Shown here in pieces: positions 10,035 to 18,006 of a stretch of 64,000 nt of DNA. The first letter of the stretch is position 1. Each line of letters begins with the position of its first letter. The notes below the pieces were generated by a model. It saw only the letters and a list, made by a program, of their open reading frames with translations. It searched no databases and was not told where the DNA came from. Both the position numbers and the translations under genes were made by a program. Location: the NCBI RefSeq assembly GCF_004114955.1, contig NZ_CP030053.1, positions 186,001 through 250,000 on the forward strand. Direction: 5' to 3'. The DNA is from Bradyrhizobium guangzhouense (GTDB taxonomy: Bacteria > Pseudomonadota > Alphaproteobacteria > Rhizobiales > Xanthobacteraceae).

Positions 10035-10769
10035 ATGACGAAGACATCAGATCGACGTCGCAAATTGCGCGTCGCGCTCGCGCTGACGGGACTCTCCGTC
10101 ATGCTCGGGGCCTGCAACACCACGGGCGACGTCGTGACCACCCAGACGGTGCCGACCGACTACCGCTTGCGTCATCCGATCGCGGTCCAGGAAGGCAAGC
10201 GCTCGATCGTGATCTTCGTAGGTCAGGCGCGCGGCGGCCTGTCGGCCGCGCAGCACGCCGACGTGATGGGCATTGCCCGGGACTGGGTCCGCGAAGGTAC
10301 CGGCTCGGTCGTCGTCGACGTGCCGGTCGACACCGCAAATTCGCGCGCGGCTGCCGCGACCTATCACGAGATCCGCGCCGTTCTCGGCGGCGGCGGTGTG
10401 CCGTCGCGCGCCATCGTGCAGCATCCCTACCGTCCTGAAGATCCCGGTCTGCTGCCGACCATCCGCCTGAGCTATTCCAAGATCACCGCGGTCGCCGGCC
10501 CTTGCGGCCTATGGCCCGAGGACGTCGGGCCGTCGATCCTCGACCCCGGCTACAACGAGAACCGGCCCTATTTCAATCTCGGCTGCGCCAGCCAGCGCAA
10601 TCTTGCCGCCATGATCGACAACCCCGCCGATCTCGAGCAGCCGCGCGCGGAGACGCCGGCCTATACGGCACGGCGCGACATCGCTTTCGACCGCTACCGC
10701 AAGGGCACCCCGACCTCGACCACCTATCCCGAGGCTGAAAAAGCCAAACTCAGCGATACAGGCAAATGA
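10035..10769 (+). CDS. cpaD: CpaD, Tad/Flp pilus assembly lipoprotein
   Basis: Outer-membrane lipoprotein thought to help secretin assembly. The 244-residue sequence has a signal peptide with lipobox LGAC (Cys27), followed by TDYRLRHPIAVQE, characteristic of CpaD, and the ending FNLGCASQRNLAAMIDNPADLEQPR. GGGGA lies shortly before the ATG. Its stop overlaps the cpaE start as ATGA, so the two are translationally coupled. Confidence 0.93.
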   Translation: MTKTSDRRRKLRVALALTGLSVMLGACNTTGDVVTTQTVPTDYRLRHPIAVQEGKRSIVIFVGQARGGLSAAQHADVMGIARDWVREGTGSVVVDVPVDTANSRAAAATYHEIRAVLGGGGVPSRAIVQHPYRPEDPGLLPTIRLSYSKITAVAGPCGLWPEDVGPSILDPGYNENRPYFNLGCASQRNLAAMIDNPADLEQPRAETPAYTARRDIAFDRYRKGTPTSTTYPEAEKAKLSDTGK

Positions 10770-12055
10770 CTGAGATCCACGACGAAGAGGCGGACGATCC
10801 GCAGCACCCCGAGGAACACATTGCGCCGGTTCCGCGCATCTCGGTGCAGGCCTTTTGCGAGACCGAGAAGACGCTTGCCGCGGTGACCGCGGCCGGCCAG
10901 GATCGCCGTCTCGCCAAGGCGCATCTCACCGCCAAGAGCGGCGGCCTTGCCGCGGCGATCGAAGTCTATGACACGATGCCGACGCCAAACGTCATCGTGA
11001 TCGAATCCGACGGCACGCGCGACATCCTCGAAGGTCTCGACGACCTCGCTGGCGTCTGCGATCCCGGCACGCGCGTGGTCGTGATCGGCAATCCCGGCGA
11101 TACCGCGCCCTATCGCGAGCTGGTGCGGCGCGGCGTCAACGACTACGTGGTCGGGCCGGTCGAGACCATCGACGTGGTGCGCTCGATCTGCAGTCTGTTC
11201 TCGGCCTCGGAAGCCATCATCACCGGCCGCGTCATCGCGGTGGTCGGCGCCAAGGGCGGCGTCGGCGCGTCCACGGTCGCGCACAACGTGGCCTGGACCA
11301 TCGCGCGCGACCTGGCGCTCGATTCCGTCGTGATCGATCTCGACCTCGCCTTCGGCACCGCCGGGCTCGACTACAACCAGGATCCGGCGCAGGGCATCGC
11401 CAATGCGGTGCTGTCGCAGGACCGGCCGGATACGGCGCTGATGGAGCGCCTGCTCGCCAAATGCACCGAGCACCTCAGCCTGCTTGCGGCGCCCGCGACG
11501 CTCGATCGCGTCTATGATTTCGGGGCGGAAGCGTTCGATGCGATCTTCGACACGCTGCGCATGACCACACCCTGCATCGTGCTCGACGTGCCGCATCAAT
11601 GGTCGGCCTGGACCAAGCGCGCGCTGGTCAATGCCGACGACATCGTCATCGTGGCCGAGCCTGATCTTGCGAACTTGCGCAACACCAAGAACATGCTGAC
11701 GGTGCTGAAGACGGCACGGCCGAACGACCGTCCGCCGCTCTACTGCATCAACCAGGTCGGCATGCACAAGCGGGCCGAGATCGAGGTCAAGGCCTTCGCC
11801 AAGACCATGGAAAGCCAGCCGCTCGCGGTGATTCCGTTCGACTCGAAACTGTTCTCGACCGCGGCCAACAACGGCCAGATGATCGCGGAGGTCTCCAAGA
11901 GCCACCGCACCACCGAGCTGTTCCAGACCATGGCCAACCGGCTCGCCGGGCGCGGCGAGGTGCGCAAGCCCAAGCGTTCACTGCTCGGACCGTTGCTGAA
12001 GAAGCTGAAGGGCAGGACGGGGCGCGGATCGGCGCCGCATCGCAAGGCGTCCTAG
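10766..12055 (+). CDS. cpaE: CpaE/TadZ, MinD-like ATPase for pilus localisation
   Basis: Places the Tad machine at the cell pole. The 429-residue protein has an N-terminal receiver-like domain without a clear phospho-acceptor (residues about 25-140) and a ParA/MinD ATPase domain starting VIAVVGAKGGVGAST (deviant Walker A at about 161-170), then DSVVIDLDLAFGTAGLDYN and PCIVLDVPHQWSAWTKRAL. Coupled to cpaD by ATGA. The ATPase cpaF and the platform genes tadB/tadC do not follow; the next gene is convergent. Confidence 0.94.
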   Translation: MTEIHDEEADDPQHPEEHIAPVPRISVQAFCETEKTLAAVTAAGQDRRLAKAHLTAKSGGLAAAIEVYDTMPTPNVIVIESDGTRDILEGLDDLAGVCDPGTRVVVIGNPGDTAPYRELVRRGVNDYVVGPVETIDVVRSICSLFSASEAIITGRVIAVVGAKGGVGASTVAHNVAWTIARDLALDSVVIDLDLAFGTAGLDYNQDPAQGIANAVLSQDRPDTALMERLLAKCTEHLSLLAAPATLDRVYDFGAEAFDAIFDTLRMTTPCIVLDVPHQWSAWTKRALVNADDIVIVAEPDLANLRNTKNMLTVLKTARPNDRPPLYCINQVGMHKRAEIEVKAFAKTMESQPLAVIPFDSKLFSTAANNGQMIAEVSKSHRTTELFQTMANRLAGRGEVRKPKRSLLGPLLKKLKGRTGRGSAPHRKAS

Positions 12056-12067
12056 TCAGCAGACGAC

Positions 12068-12089
12068 GGCGGAGAATTATTTCTCCGCC
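12068..12089. terminator. Hairpin between convergent cpaE and tadD-like gene
   Basis: GGCGGAGAA (12068-12076), loop TTAT, TTCTCCGCC (12081-12089): a perfect 9-bp stem. It covers the last codons and stop of the minus-strand gene and starts 13 bp after the cpaE stop. There is no long T-run, so I read it as a bidirectional hairpin terminator of moderate strength. Confidence 0.6.
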
Positions 12090-12859
12090 CGCTGCTGCTG
12101 CTTCTTCGCCAGCAGTTGGCGCAGCGCCGTGACCTTGGCCGCGGCCTGGTCCGGCGGCAAATCTGCCTTCACGAGGATTTCAGCCTCGGTCTCGCGGCCC
12201 TGCAATCCCAGCACGAGCGCGAGATTGGCACGGATCCGCGCATTGTTCTGATCGCGTTGATAGGCGCGGCCGAGCACTTGCTCGGCCTTCGGCAGATTGT
12301 TCTGCAGCACATAGGACAGACCGAGATTGGACAGCACGGTCGGCTCGTCGGGCACGATCTTCAGCGCCGCGGCGTAGTATTGCTGCGCTTCCTCGTTGCG
12401 GCCGAGTTGGTCGAGCGCCGCACCCTGCGCCGACAGGATGCGCCAATCGGGATCCTCGGGGGTATGGGCGCGGCCCAGCACGTCAAAGGCCTGCTCGAAA
12501 TTGCCGTTGTCCGCGAGCGCCCGGCCGTAACCGGCGAGCAGCGTCTTGTTGCTGGGATGGGCGAGCACGGCCTGCTCGAAGACGGCGACCGCCTGGGCGC
12601 GCTGGCCGGTCTCACGCAGCGCCTTGCCATATTCGAGGACGATATTGGGATCGTTCGGCTTGGCGCGATAGCGCTCGCGCAGCGCGGCCATCTCGGGCCT
12701 GGCGTCGGCCGTCGCCGCAGCCTCCGGCTTGCTGCTGCCGCCGAGCGCACCGGTGACGTCGTCAAGACCGGTAGTCTGGCAGCCACCGAGGGCAAGCACC
12801 GCGAGCGCGGGAAAGAGGAATCTCGCCGGGGACAAGGCAAGGGACGAACGCTTGGACAT
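12077..12859 (-). CDS. tadD: TadD-like tetratricopeptide lipoprotein
   Basis: TPR lipoprotein of the kind that pilots secretin assembly in Tad systems. The 260-residue product has a signal peptide and lipobox (VLALGGCQTTG, Cys27), then TPR repeats from about residue 55: ALRERYRAKPNDPNIVLEYGKALRETG, AVAVFEQAVLAHPSNKTLLAGYGRALADNG, EEAQQYYAAALKIVPDEPTVLSNLGLSYV and similar. Position next to cpaBCDE supports the Tad role, although it is transcribed towards them. A general TPR lipoprotein is the alternative. Confidence 0.8.
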   Translation of the reverse strand: MSKRSSLALSPARFLFPALAVLALGGCQTTGLDDVTGALGGSSKPEAAATADARPEMAALRERYRAKPNDPNIVLEYGKALRETGQRAQAVAVFEQAVLAHPSNKTLLAGYGRALADNGNFEQAFDVLGRAHTPEDPDWRILSAQGAALDQLGRNEEAQQYYAAALKIVPDEPTVLSNLGLSYVLQNNLPKAEQVLGRAYQRDQNNARIRANLALVLGLQGRETEAEILVKADLPPDQAAAKVTALRQLLAKKQQQRAEK

Positions 12860-12943
12860 ACTCTGATCACCGCCGGCGGACTGATCAGAGATGCTTTGCC
12901 GATTAACGCTAAAGTCCCGTTAAGGAAATGCGCCCTGTGTGAC

Positions 12944-13189
12944 CTAATCGGTGAATTCCGCACCGAACTCGCAGCCGATGCGCCAGCGCAGGCGGCATTG
13001 GCGGGAGTAATCCGGCGCGAAGATGATCGTGAATTGCGGCGGCACCTCCAGAAATTCGGCCACCACTTTCACGCCCCCATCCGAGATATCGGTGATCGTG
13101 CAGTCCCGCGGCAGCGAGCCCGCGCCAAAATGAATCTTGGCCAGCCGGCTGCACACCCGTCGTTCGCTTCTGCGGCGATTTGCAAGCAT
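12944..13189 (-). CDS. PilZ-domain protein, probable cyclic-di-GMP binder
   Basis: 81-residue single-domain protein. The two PilZ motifs are visible: RRRSERR near the N-terminus (RxxxR type) and DISDGGVKVV about 30 residues later (the D/NxSxxG motif). The end of the protein has the usual strand pattern CRLRWRIGCEFGAEF. Genes of this size are common in Bradyrhizobium, often in many copies. It lies between the tad-associated gene and comM, but its target cannot be told from sequence. Confidence 0.85.
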   Translation of the reverse strand: MLANRRRSERRVCSRLAKIHFGAGSLPRDCTITDISDGGVKVVAEFLEVPPQFTIIFAPDYSRQCRLRWRIGCEFGAEFTD

Positions 13190-13417
13190 TTGAATTGTTC
13201 ACCCGTTAGATCACGGCCCATCCCGCAGCCTTAGGAGTAACGGACATTCGTTGGGATGTGCTGAGGAGAGCCGTTCGCATTCGAGGCGTAGTCGAAGCTT
13301 AGTCTTCCGGTCCCGTTTACCTGATATTAGGAACCGGAGGGACCGTTGCTTTCGTTCCCGTATTGTTCTTGTCAAATCGGTCCCGCTCTGCTACCCCTAA
13401 TTGTGCAAGGGGGCAGC

Positions 13418-14068
13418 ATGGTCCAGCGGGTTTCGACAGTGGCCTTTGAGGGTATCGAGGCCCGTGCGGTCGATGTGCAGGTGCAGGTCGCGCCGGGGCT
13501 GCCGGCCTTCGCCATTGTCGGCCTGCCTGACAAGGCCGTGTCGGAGGCGCGCGAACGGGTTCGTTCGGCCCTGATCGCCTCGGGCCTGGCGCTGCCGGCG
13601 CGCCGGATCACCGTCAATCTCGCACCCGCCGACGTTCCGAAGGAAGGCAGCCATTACGACCTGCCGATCGCACTCGGGCTGATGGCGGCGATCGGCGCGA
13701 TCCCGCCGGATGCGCTGGCCGGCTTCACCGTGCTCGGCGAGCTTGGCCTCGACGGCTCGATCGCGCCAGTGGCCGGCGTCCTTCCCGCCGCGTTCGGTGC
13801 CAATTTGCGCGAGGAAGGCCTGATCTGTCCCGCCGCCTGCGGCTCGGAAGCAGCGTGGGCGAGCCCCGACATCCAGATCGTCGCCGCACATTCGCTGATT
13901 CAGATCGCCAACCATTTCAAGGGCACGCAGGTGCTGTCGCGGCCCGTGCCGAAAGTGCATGAAGCCGCAAGCTCGCTGCTCGATCTGCGCGACATCAAGG
14001 GTCAGGAGAGCGCCAAGCGCGCGCTGGAAATCGCAGCCGCCGGCGGCCATCACCTGCTCATGATGTGA
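13418..14068 (+). pseudogene. comM: comM 5' fragment, interrupted by the genomic island
   Basis: ComM (YifB) is a hexameric AAA+ helicase that helps branch migration during natural transformation. This part encodes residues 1-215: the Lon-S5-like N-terminal domain (VQVAPGLPAFAIVGLPDKAVSEARERVRSAL, PADVPKEGSHYDLPIAL, LGELGLDGSIAPVAGVLPAA) and the start of the AAA+ domain (DIKGQESAKRALEIAAAGGHHLLM). Translation then meets a TGA four bases into the island. GGGGG precedes the ATG at 13418. The rest of the gene lies 39 kb away at 53145-54041. The fragment has no Walker A motif and cannot be an active ATPase. Confidence 0.95.
14060..14064. other. attL core (comM/island left junction)
   Basis: ATGAT, the last bases shared by the comM 5' part and the island. 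Left of it the sequence is comM (GGCCATCACCTGCTC); right of it is island DNA (GTGATACAAAACTC). The identical pentamer recurs at 53145-53149. Confidence 0.85.
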
Positions 14069-14609
14069 TACAAAACTCAGGTATTTTCGGGCCTTTCTAC
14101 GTTAGTTCGCGCGTTTGAATACGTTTCAGGGCGCTTCGGGCAGCCATCGCAACTATCGCCGATTTCACTGACGCATGCATTTCACGAACATCGACATGCG
14201 CTCAGAACATAGGAAATCAACGGAAACGTTGCCGTCGACCGGAGACTATTAGCCGGAGCCGCATCGACGAAGACGGCGGACCCGCCAAAGCCCCTGCGTG
14301 TCCCGCGAGCCGGTGGAGCCGGTGCACCGAGGCGGTAGGAAGTAGCGGCCTCCGCGGCCCTCCGAACCGTGAGACGTGGGGGACGGCGCCTCCGCAGCGC
14401 GTGGGTGTCGACTTTAGACGTCCTTCCCGTCCTCCCGACGCCGCCGTTTGCGCCCGTGGCCGGCAGCGGCATGCTGCGAGCCCACTTCCTGCAGCGGCGT
14501 GGACCGGAAGGGCTCTTAAGATCCCCACTGCCCTCAATCATTGGCCGCGCGGGGGCCGACGCCGCCATGCGGCGTGGTCAGCAAAGAGCGCCTTCTACGT
14601 GCCCTCCGT

Positions 14610-14632
14610 GACCGTACGGAATTCGTACGGTC
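14610..14632. promoter_or_regulatory. Operator-like palindrome, site 1 (CCGTACG-N5-CGTACGG)
   Basis: GACCGTACG, five bases, CGTACGGTC: perfect 9-bp half sites. The same arrangement with the same 5-bp spacing recurs 221 bp away at 14831-14851. Repetition of architecture with different spacer sequence suggests a protein-binding site rather than a terminator. Confidence 0.55.
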
Positions 14633-14830
14633 CGGGCCTGAAAATACCGCCTTGAGGCCGATTTTATCGCCTTGAGGTGCCTCGGGAATGCTCGAAAACC
14701 CCCGAAATTAAAAGAGTACCAGAAAAGCGTTAACCAGCGTCGCATTTCGCCGGAGGAAGACCCCCGAGGCCTCCCGAAGGTAAGTGGGACGCGCCTTGGC
14801 GTCGCCGGCGCTGGCCGCCGGCGGCCAGCG

Positions 14831-14851
14831 GCCGTACGGGGATCGTACGGC
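14831..14851. promoter_or_regulatory. Operator-like palindrome, site 2 (CCGTACG-N5-CGTACGG)
   Basis: GCCGTACG, five bases, CGTACGGC: perfect 8-bp half sites sharing the CCGTACG core with site 1. It lies just beyond the integrase terminator. Confidence 0.55.
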
Positions 14852-14869
14852 GGGCGGCCCGGGGGGCAG

Positions 14870-14900
14870 AAAAAAGCCGCCGGCCTCGTCGGCCGGCGGC
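14870..14900 (-). terminator. Rho-independent terminator of the tyrosine integrase gene
   Basis: Read on the minus strand: GCCGCCGGCC, 5-base loop, GGCCGGCGGC, then TTTTTT. A perfect 10-bp GC stem with a six-T run, 33 bases after the integrase stop. Confidence 0.88.
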
Positions 14901-14933
14901 GTCGCGGTTGAGGGCGGGCGGCGACGCCGCGGC

Positions 14934-16133
14934 CTAGAGCATCATGCGGTCCATGGAGCCGAGCGCGAGGCGCTGCACCGCGCGGTTGTCCGAGTGATCG
15001 TAGACGCGATGGAGCACGGCGATGGAGATGCCGCAGACCGCCGAGATCGCCGCCGCCGTCTCGCCCATCTCGATCATCATCGTGATCGCGGTGTGGCGCA
15101 GGATGTGGCCGGTCATGTTGGGGATGCCCAGCCCCTCCATGGAGTCGGAGAAGATCTCCTGCTGGCGGCGCTGGTGCATCGGGCTGCCGTCGAGGTTGCG
15201 GAAGACCCAGGGCGAGTCGCCGTCGGCTTCGCGCCAGCGGGCGTACTCGGCCAGGGCCTGCGGGGGGATCGGCACCGACGGCGCCAGCTTGTTGGACGCC
15301 GTGGACGCCCCGAGCGGCACGCGGTGGAAGATGCCCGCGTCGAGGTCGAGGTGGCCGCCCTCCTCGTTGGGCTCCCAGCCGAGGCATTCGTAGACGCCGG
15401 GACGGGAGCCGAAGGTCAGCCCCAGGTGCATCTTACGGTAGGTGACCTGGCGGCAGTTCTCCTCGTTCAGGGACAGGCCCTCCTCGATCGGCGTCCACTT
15501 GCCGGTCTTGGCGTCGTAGTCCTCCGTGCCGCCCGACCAGCGCGTCACGCGGTCGCGCTGGCCCTTGTGGAGGACGATCTTGCGGCCCGCCTCCCGCGGC
15601 GGAGCCTCGAAGGGGAGGATCGCCGCCGAGGAGCAGGCGCGGCACCAGCCGCGGATGGCGGTGCGGAAGAAGTAGACCGCGTTGGTGAAGTAGGTGCGCG
15701 AGTAGTTCTCGCACATGCCCTCCTCGGCCTCGTCCAGCCACTCGTCGTTGAGGTGGCGCAACTGGCGGCCCTCGACGAACGGGACGAGCGCCTTCAGCGT
15801 GCTTTCGATCACGCCGGCGCTGCGCAGCTTCTTCTTGTGCACCATCTTGATGCGGTGCTCGATGATCGCCGTCGCCGACGAGCGGCGGACGTCCACGGTG
15901 CCGTCCCGGAGGGCCGCGCACTGCAGCTTCCAGTTCTCGAGGAAGCTCAGCGCCTCCGGCTCGGTCTCGAGGCCGGTGGACTCCCAGAATTCGCCGTCCT
16001 TGCACAGGGCATAGCGTCCGGACGGGCGCATCCGGATCGACCACTTAGGTTCCCGCTCGCCTTCGAGCAGGGACGGCAAGGCAGCCGCCCGCTCCAGCGC
16101 GGCTTCGCGCAGTTTCTTGTCGAAGAAATTCAT
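14934..16133 (-). CDS. Tyrosine recombinase (phage-integrase family)
   Basis: Site-specific recombinase, 399 residues from the ATG at 16133 (AAGGAG 11 bases upstream; an in-frame upstream ATG at 16265 lacks support). Catalytic-domain residues visible: Arg244 in GLTFGSRPGVYECLGW, Lys282 in the strand region, HILRHTA with His343 and Arg346, and the nucleophile Tyr378 in HRVYDHSDN. The usual second His (as in LGHS) appears to be Ile369 in VCGIS, a tolerated but notable change. The N-terminal half carries the helical SAM-like domain. It may be the integrase of this element or of an older element that was captured; the core sequence and distance favour the serine enzyme for the comM insertion. Confidence 0.88.
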   Translation of the reverse strand: MNFFDKKLREAALERAAALPSLLEGEREPKWSIRMRPSGRYALCKDGEFWESTGLETEPEALSFLENWKLQCAALRDGTVDVRRSSATAIIEHRIKMVHKKKLRSAGVIESTLKALVPFVEGRQLRHLNDEWLDEAEEGMCENYSRTYFTNAVYFFRTAIRGWCRACSSAAILPFEAPPREAGRKIVLHKGQRDRVTRWSGGTEDYDAKTGKWTPIEEGLSLNEENCRQVTYRKMHLGLTFGSRPGVYECLGWEPNEEGGHLDLDAGIFHRVPLGASTASNKLAPSVPIPPQALAEYARWREADGDSPWVFRNLDGSPMHQRRQQEIFSDSMEGLGIPNMTGHILRHTAITMMIEMGETAAAISAVCGISIAVLHRVYDHSDNRAVQRLALGSMDRMML

Positions 16134-16462
16134 GATACAAGACACTCCTTGGAGCGCGCGCCGGCTTGCTTTCGAAGGGCTAGGTCCGTGCACGCGATCC
16201 GTCAGCGGCCCCGTCGAGACATCGGCGGGGCCGTCGCTCTTCCGGTCGTCTGCTCCGGCGGTCATCCGCCGAAGTCGACCGGATCCTTTCGCGCCTGTCG
16301 TCCATGTCGGGCGGGGCGCGTCCTCATCGATTCAATATTTCCTTCGGAGAGTCGAGCGCACCCGGTGCTGCGGCGACGGGGCTACAACAAGGGTCCGCTC
16401 CGACGCGCGGGCGCCTGCAATACTTGCGCGCGCGTCTCCAATACTTGCGTCCCGCCAGACGC
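16134..16462. other. Gap between integrase and excisionase-like gene, with paired direct repeats
   Basis: 329 bp without a supportable gene. At 16418-16428 and 16439-16449 the 11-mer CAATACTTGCG is repeated exactly, 21 bp apart (two helical turns), just downstream of the excisionase-like gene. Such spacing is typical of cooperative binding by small DNA-bending proteins. Confidence 0.6.
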
Positions 16463-16711
16463 TCAGGTCCCGGCCTTGTGGCGCGACGCCTCCATCATCT
16501 CCTCGATGGCCTTTCGGGTTACCAGAATCTTGCGCGTCACCCTCACGACCTCGAGGCGGCCAGCTCGGTACGCCGACCTCAGTGAGCTCGAGGTCAGTGG
16601 GGAGCCGCTTGGCCACATCAGCGCGGCAGCTTCATCAAAGGTCATAACCTCCGTCGGGGACCACATTTCGATCGAGGGCCGCTGGACCACGCGCTTGGGT
16701 ATCGGTGCCAT
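16463..16711 (-). CDS. Excisionase-like helix-turn-helix DNA-binding protein
   Basis: 82-residue protein from ATG 16711 (AGGAGGA 10 bases upstream). The pattern MTFDEAAALMWPSGSPLTSSSLRSAYRAGRLEVVRVTRKILVTRKAIEEMMEA is the winged-helix/MerR-like layout of excisionase and AlpA-type proteins: a first helix, a recognition helix with SLRSAYRAGRL, then a wing containing the charged VRVTRKILVTR. It lies directly upstream of the integrase gene on the same strand, as xis/int pairs do. It may be a recombination directionality factor or a regulator. Confidence 0.7.
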   Translation of the reverse strand: MAPIPKRVVQRPSIEMWSPTEVMTFDEAAALMWPSGSPLTSSSLRSAYRAGRLEVVRVTRKILVTRKAIEEMMEASRHKAGT

Positions 16712-16841
16712 TCCGCTGTTCTCCTCCTCGTCGCCGGCGCCATAGGGCGGCCCGGCGCGGTCGGCGCCGGGTGCCAGCGCGGCGGCCCGCCGACGGCGCC
16801 GGCCGCGCTTCAAGATCGAGCATTTTCGATAATCAGAATTT

Positions 16842-16935
16842 GAAGGATTCGATTTTCAAGGATTCGTCTTCCGGAATTTCAATCCTTGAAAATGAGTCCT
16901 TGGAATTTCGAATCCTTGGAAACTTGAGTCCTTGA
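16842..16935. repeat. AT-rich array of six TCCTTG-type repeats
   Basis: Six copies of a roughly 10-bp unit, GA(A/G)TCCTTG(G/A): two in one orientation (16842-16851, 16856-16866) and four in the other (16881-16889, 16894-16903, 16910-16919, 16926-16935), spaced 14-16 bp within each group. Inside it, ATTTTCAAGGATT (16852-16864) and its exact inverse complement (16881-16893) form a 13-bp inverted repeat. The low GC stands out sharply from both sides. It resembles a recombinase or replication-initiator binding cluster. Confidence 0.75.
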
Positions 16936-17012
16936 AAAAACGACAGCTCGTTTTGACGCGCCGGCCCGACGGCCAATCGGTCCCGCGGCGGCCCACGCCG
17001 CCGGGGCAGCGT

Positions 17013-17954
17013 CTACGCCGGCAAGCCCGGCCGGCCGGCGCCGCGGGGCACCCAGCGGCCCGCGCTGTGCGCGCCGGCGAGAACCTTGGCCGCGATCGAC
17101 GCCGTGGCGAACGGGTAGGGATCGGTGAGCCGCCGCCGGTCGCCGACGCCCGCGATCTTCGACAGCACTCCGGCCGCGAACAGATCGTTGCGTCGCAGCC
17201 TCGTCTGCTCGTCGACGCTTTCGTTCGTCATCGACCTCACCTCGGACCCCGCGCTCACGACGAACTGACCGCCTTCCCAGCGACCGCGGGCCCAGAGGCC
17301 GCCGTATTGCAGCTCATATTCCTCGCAGCCGGCCGGCACCGCCGCGGTGCCGGCATCGGTCGGCTCGGGATCCGTCGGGTCCGCGGCGGCATCGCTGAGC
17401 GGCCTCTCTCCGGGCGGCGGCGCAGCGTCGAGGCTCGGCGCGTGGAATAGCCGACAGCCCGCATCGTGCAGCAAACGCAACGCGTCTGCGGCGATGCGAT
17501 TGTGCGTCGCCTTCTCCGCGTCAGTCGTATCGGGCGCGGGCGGATTGGCGCCCTTCCAGACCGATACCGCGCCCACTTGCCCCGCGAGCTGCGTGAGCCG
17601 GAACTGGAGATCAACGGTGAGCAACTTGTCGAAGGCGGCGCCGTCGCAGCCGCCGACCACGTAGGCGTCGCGCGCGAAGTTCTTCGCTGGGTCGGCCGCG
17701 TGCTCCGCCAGGCGCCGGGAGGGTCGCCGCGATTCACCGACATAGGCGACCTTGCCATCGGTCATGATGTAGGCTCCGGGAGTGCACAGCAATCCTGCCG
17801 CAGCGACGCGCGACAACTCGCTCATCGGGAACGCGTGCACCACCGTCCGCCCGGCCGGATCCGACACCCGGCGATAGGAGCCGATCCCGCCGAAGGGGCG
17901 GTGTACGATTGCCGTGGACGCGTAGTCGGTCGAAGCATTCGTTTCGCTGGTCAT
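17013..17954 (-). CDS. GIY-YIG nuclease-like protein with C-terminal DUF4357
   Basis: 313 residues from ATG 17954 (GGAGAAAGC before it). The N-terminal half holds GIY-YIG motifs: PGAYIMTDGKVAYVGESRRPSRRLAEH, with Tyr62, Tyr71 and the arginine-rich helix at 76-81. The family Glu expected in the FDK...YLE helix appears to be Gln (FDKLLTVDLQFRL), so catalysis is doubtful. The C-terminus (PYPFATASIAAKVLAGAHSAGRWVPRG) matches the DUF4357 pattern often paired with GIY-YIG. Between them is a Pro/Asp-rich linker. It follows the AAA+ protease and small gene on the same strand and may belong to that system. Confidence 0.75.
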   Translation of the reverse strand: MTSETNASTDYASTAIVHRPFGGIGSYRRVSDPAGRTVVHAFPMSELSRVAAAGLLCTPGAYIMTDGKVAYVGESRRPSRRLAEHAADPAKNFARDAYVVGGCDGAAFDKLLTVDLQFRLTQLAGQVGAVSVWKGANPPAPDTTDAEKATHNRIAADALRLLHDAGCRLFHAPSLDAAPPPGERPLSDAAADPTDPEPTDAGTAAVPAGCEEYELQYGGLWARGRWEGGQFVVSAGSEVRSMTNESVDEQTRLRRNDLFAAGVLSKIAGVGDRRRLTDPYPFATASIAAKVLAGAHSAGRWVPRGAGRPGLPA

Positions 17955-18006
17955 GCTTTCTCCATGGGTAGTGAATTCGTGCTGAGCCGAAACAGCGGTC
18001 CGGCTT

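Larger units (their letters stand above)
14069..14933. other. Left end of the island, non-coding
   Basis: About 865 bp without a supportable gene: open frames here have no recognisable protein pattern and no good ribosome site. It contains two operator-like palindromes (14610-14632 and 14831-14851) and the integrase terminator. The first 130 bp inside the junction are richer in A+T than the rest and probably include the recombinase arm of the attachment site. Confidence 0.6.

Noticed and set aside
12116..13234. 372-codon plus-strand open frame across the tadD-like and PilZ genes
   Set aside because: It covers two well-supported minus-strand genes and an intergenic gap and has no protein pattern of its own.
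14182..14611. Open frames on both strands in the island left end
   Set aside because: Low-complexity Arg/Ala/Pro translations, no ribosome site and no family resemblance; more likely non-coding.
14870..14900. Operator palindrome
   Set aside because: A perfect GC stem followed by six T on the minus strand directly after the integrase stop is better explained as a terminator.
14784..16745. 653-codon plus-strand open frame opposite the tyrosine recombinase
   Set aside because: Antisense to a gene with clear catalytic residues and its own terminator; the translation is Arg/His/Ala-rich without motifs.
16842..16935. CRISPR array
   Set aside because: The units are about 10 bp with 4-6 bp between them and occur in both orientations; CRISPR needs 25-40 bp repeats with unique spacers.
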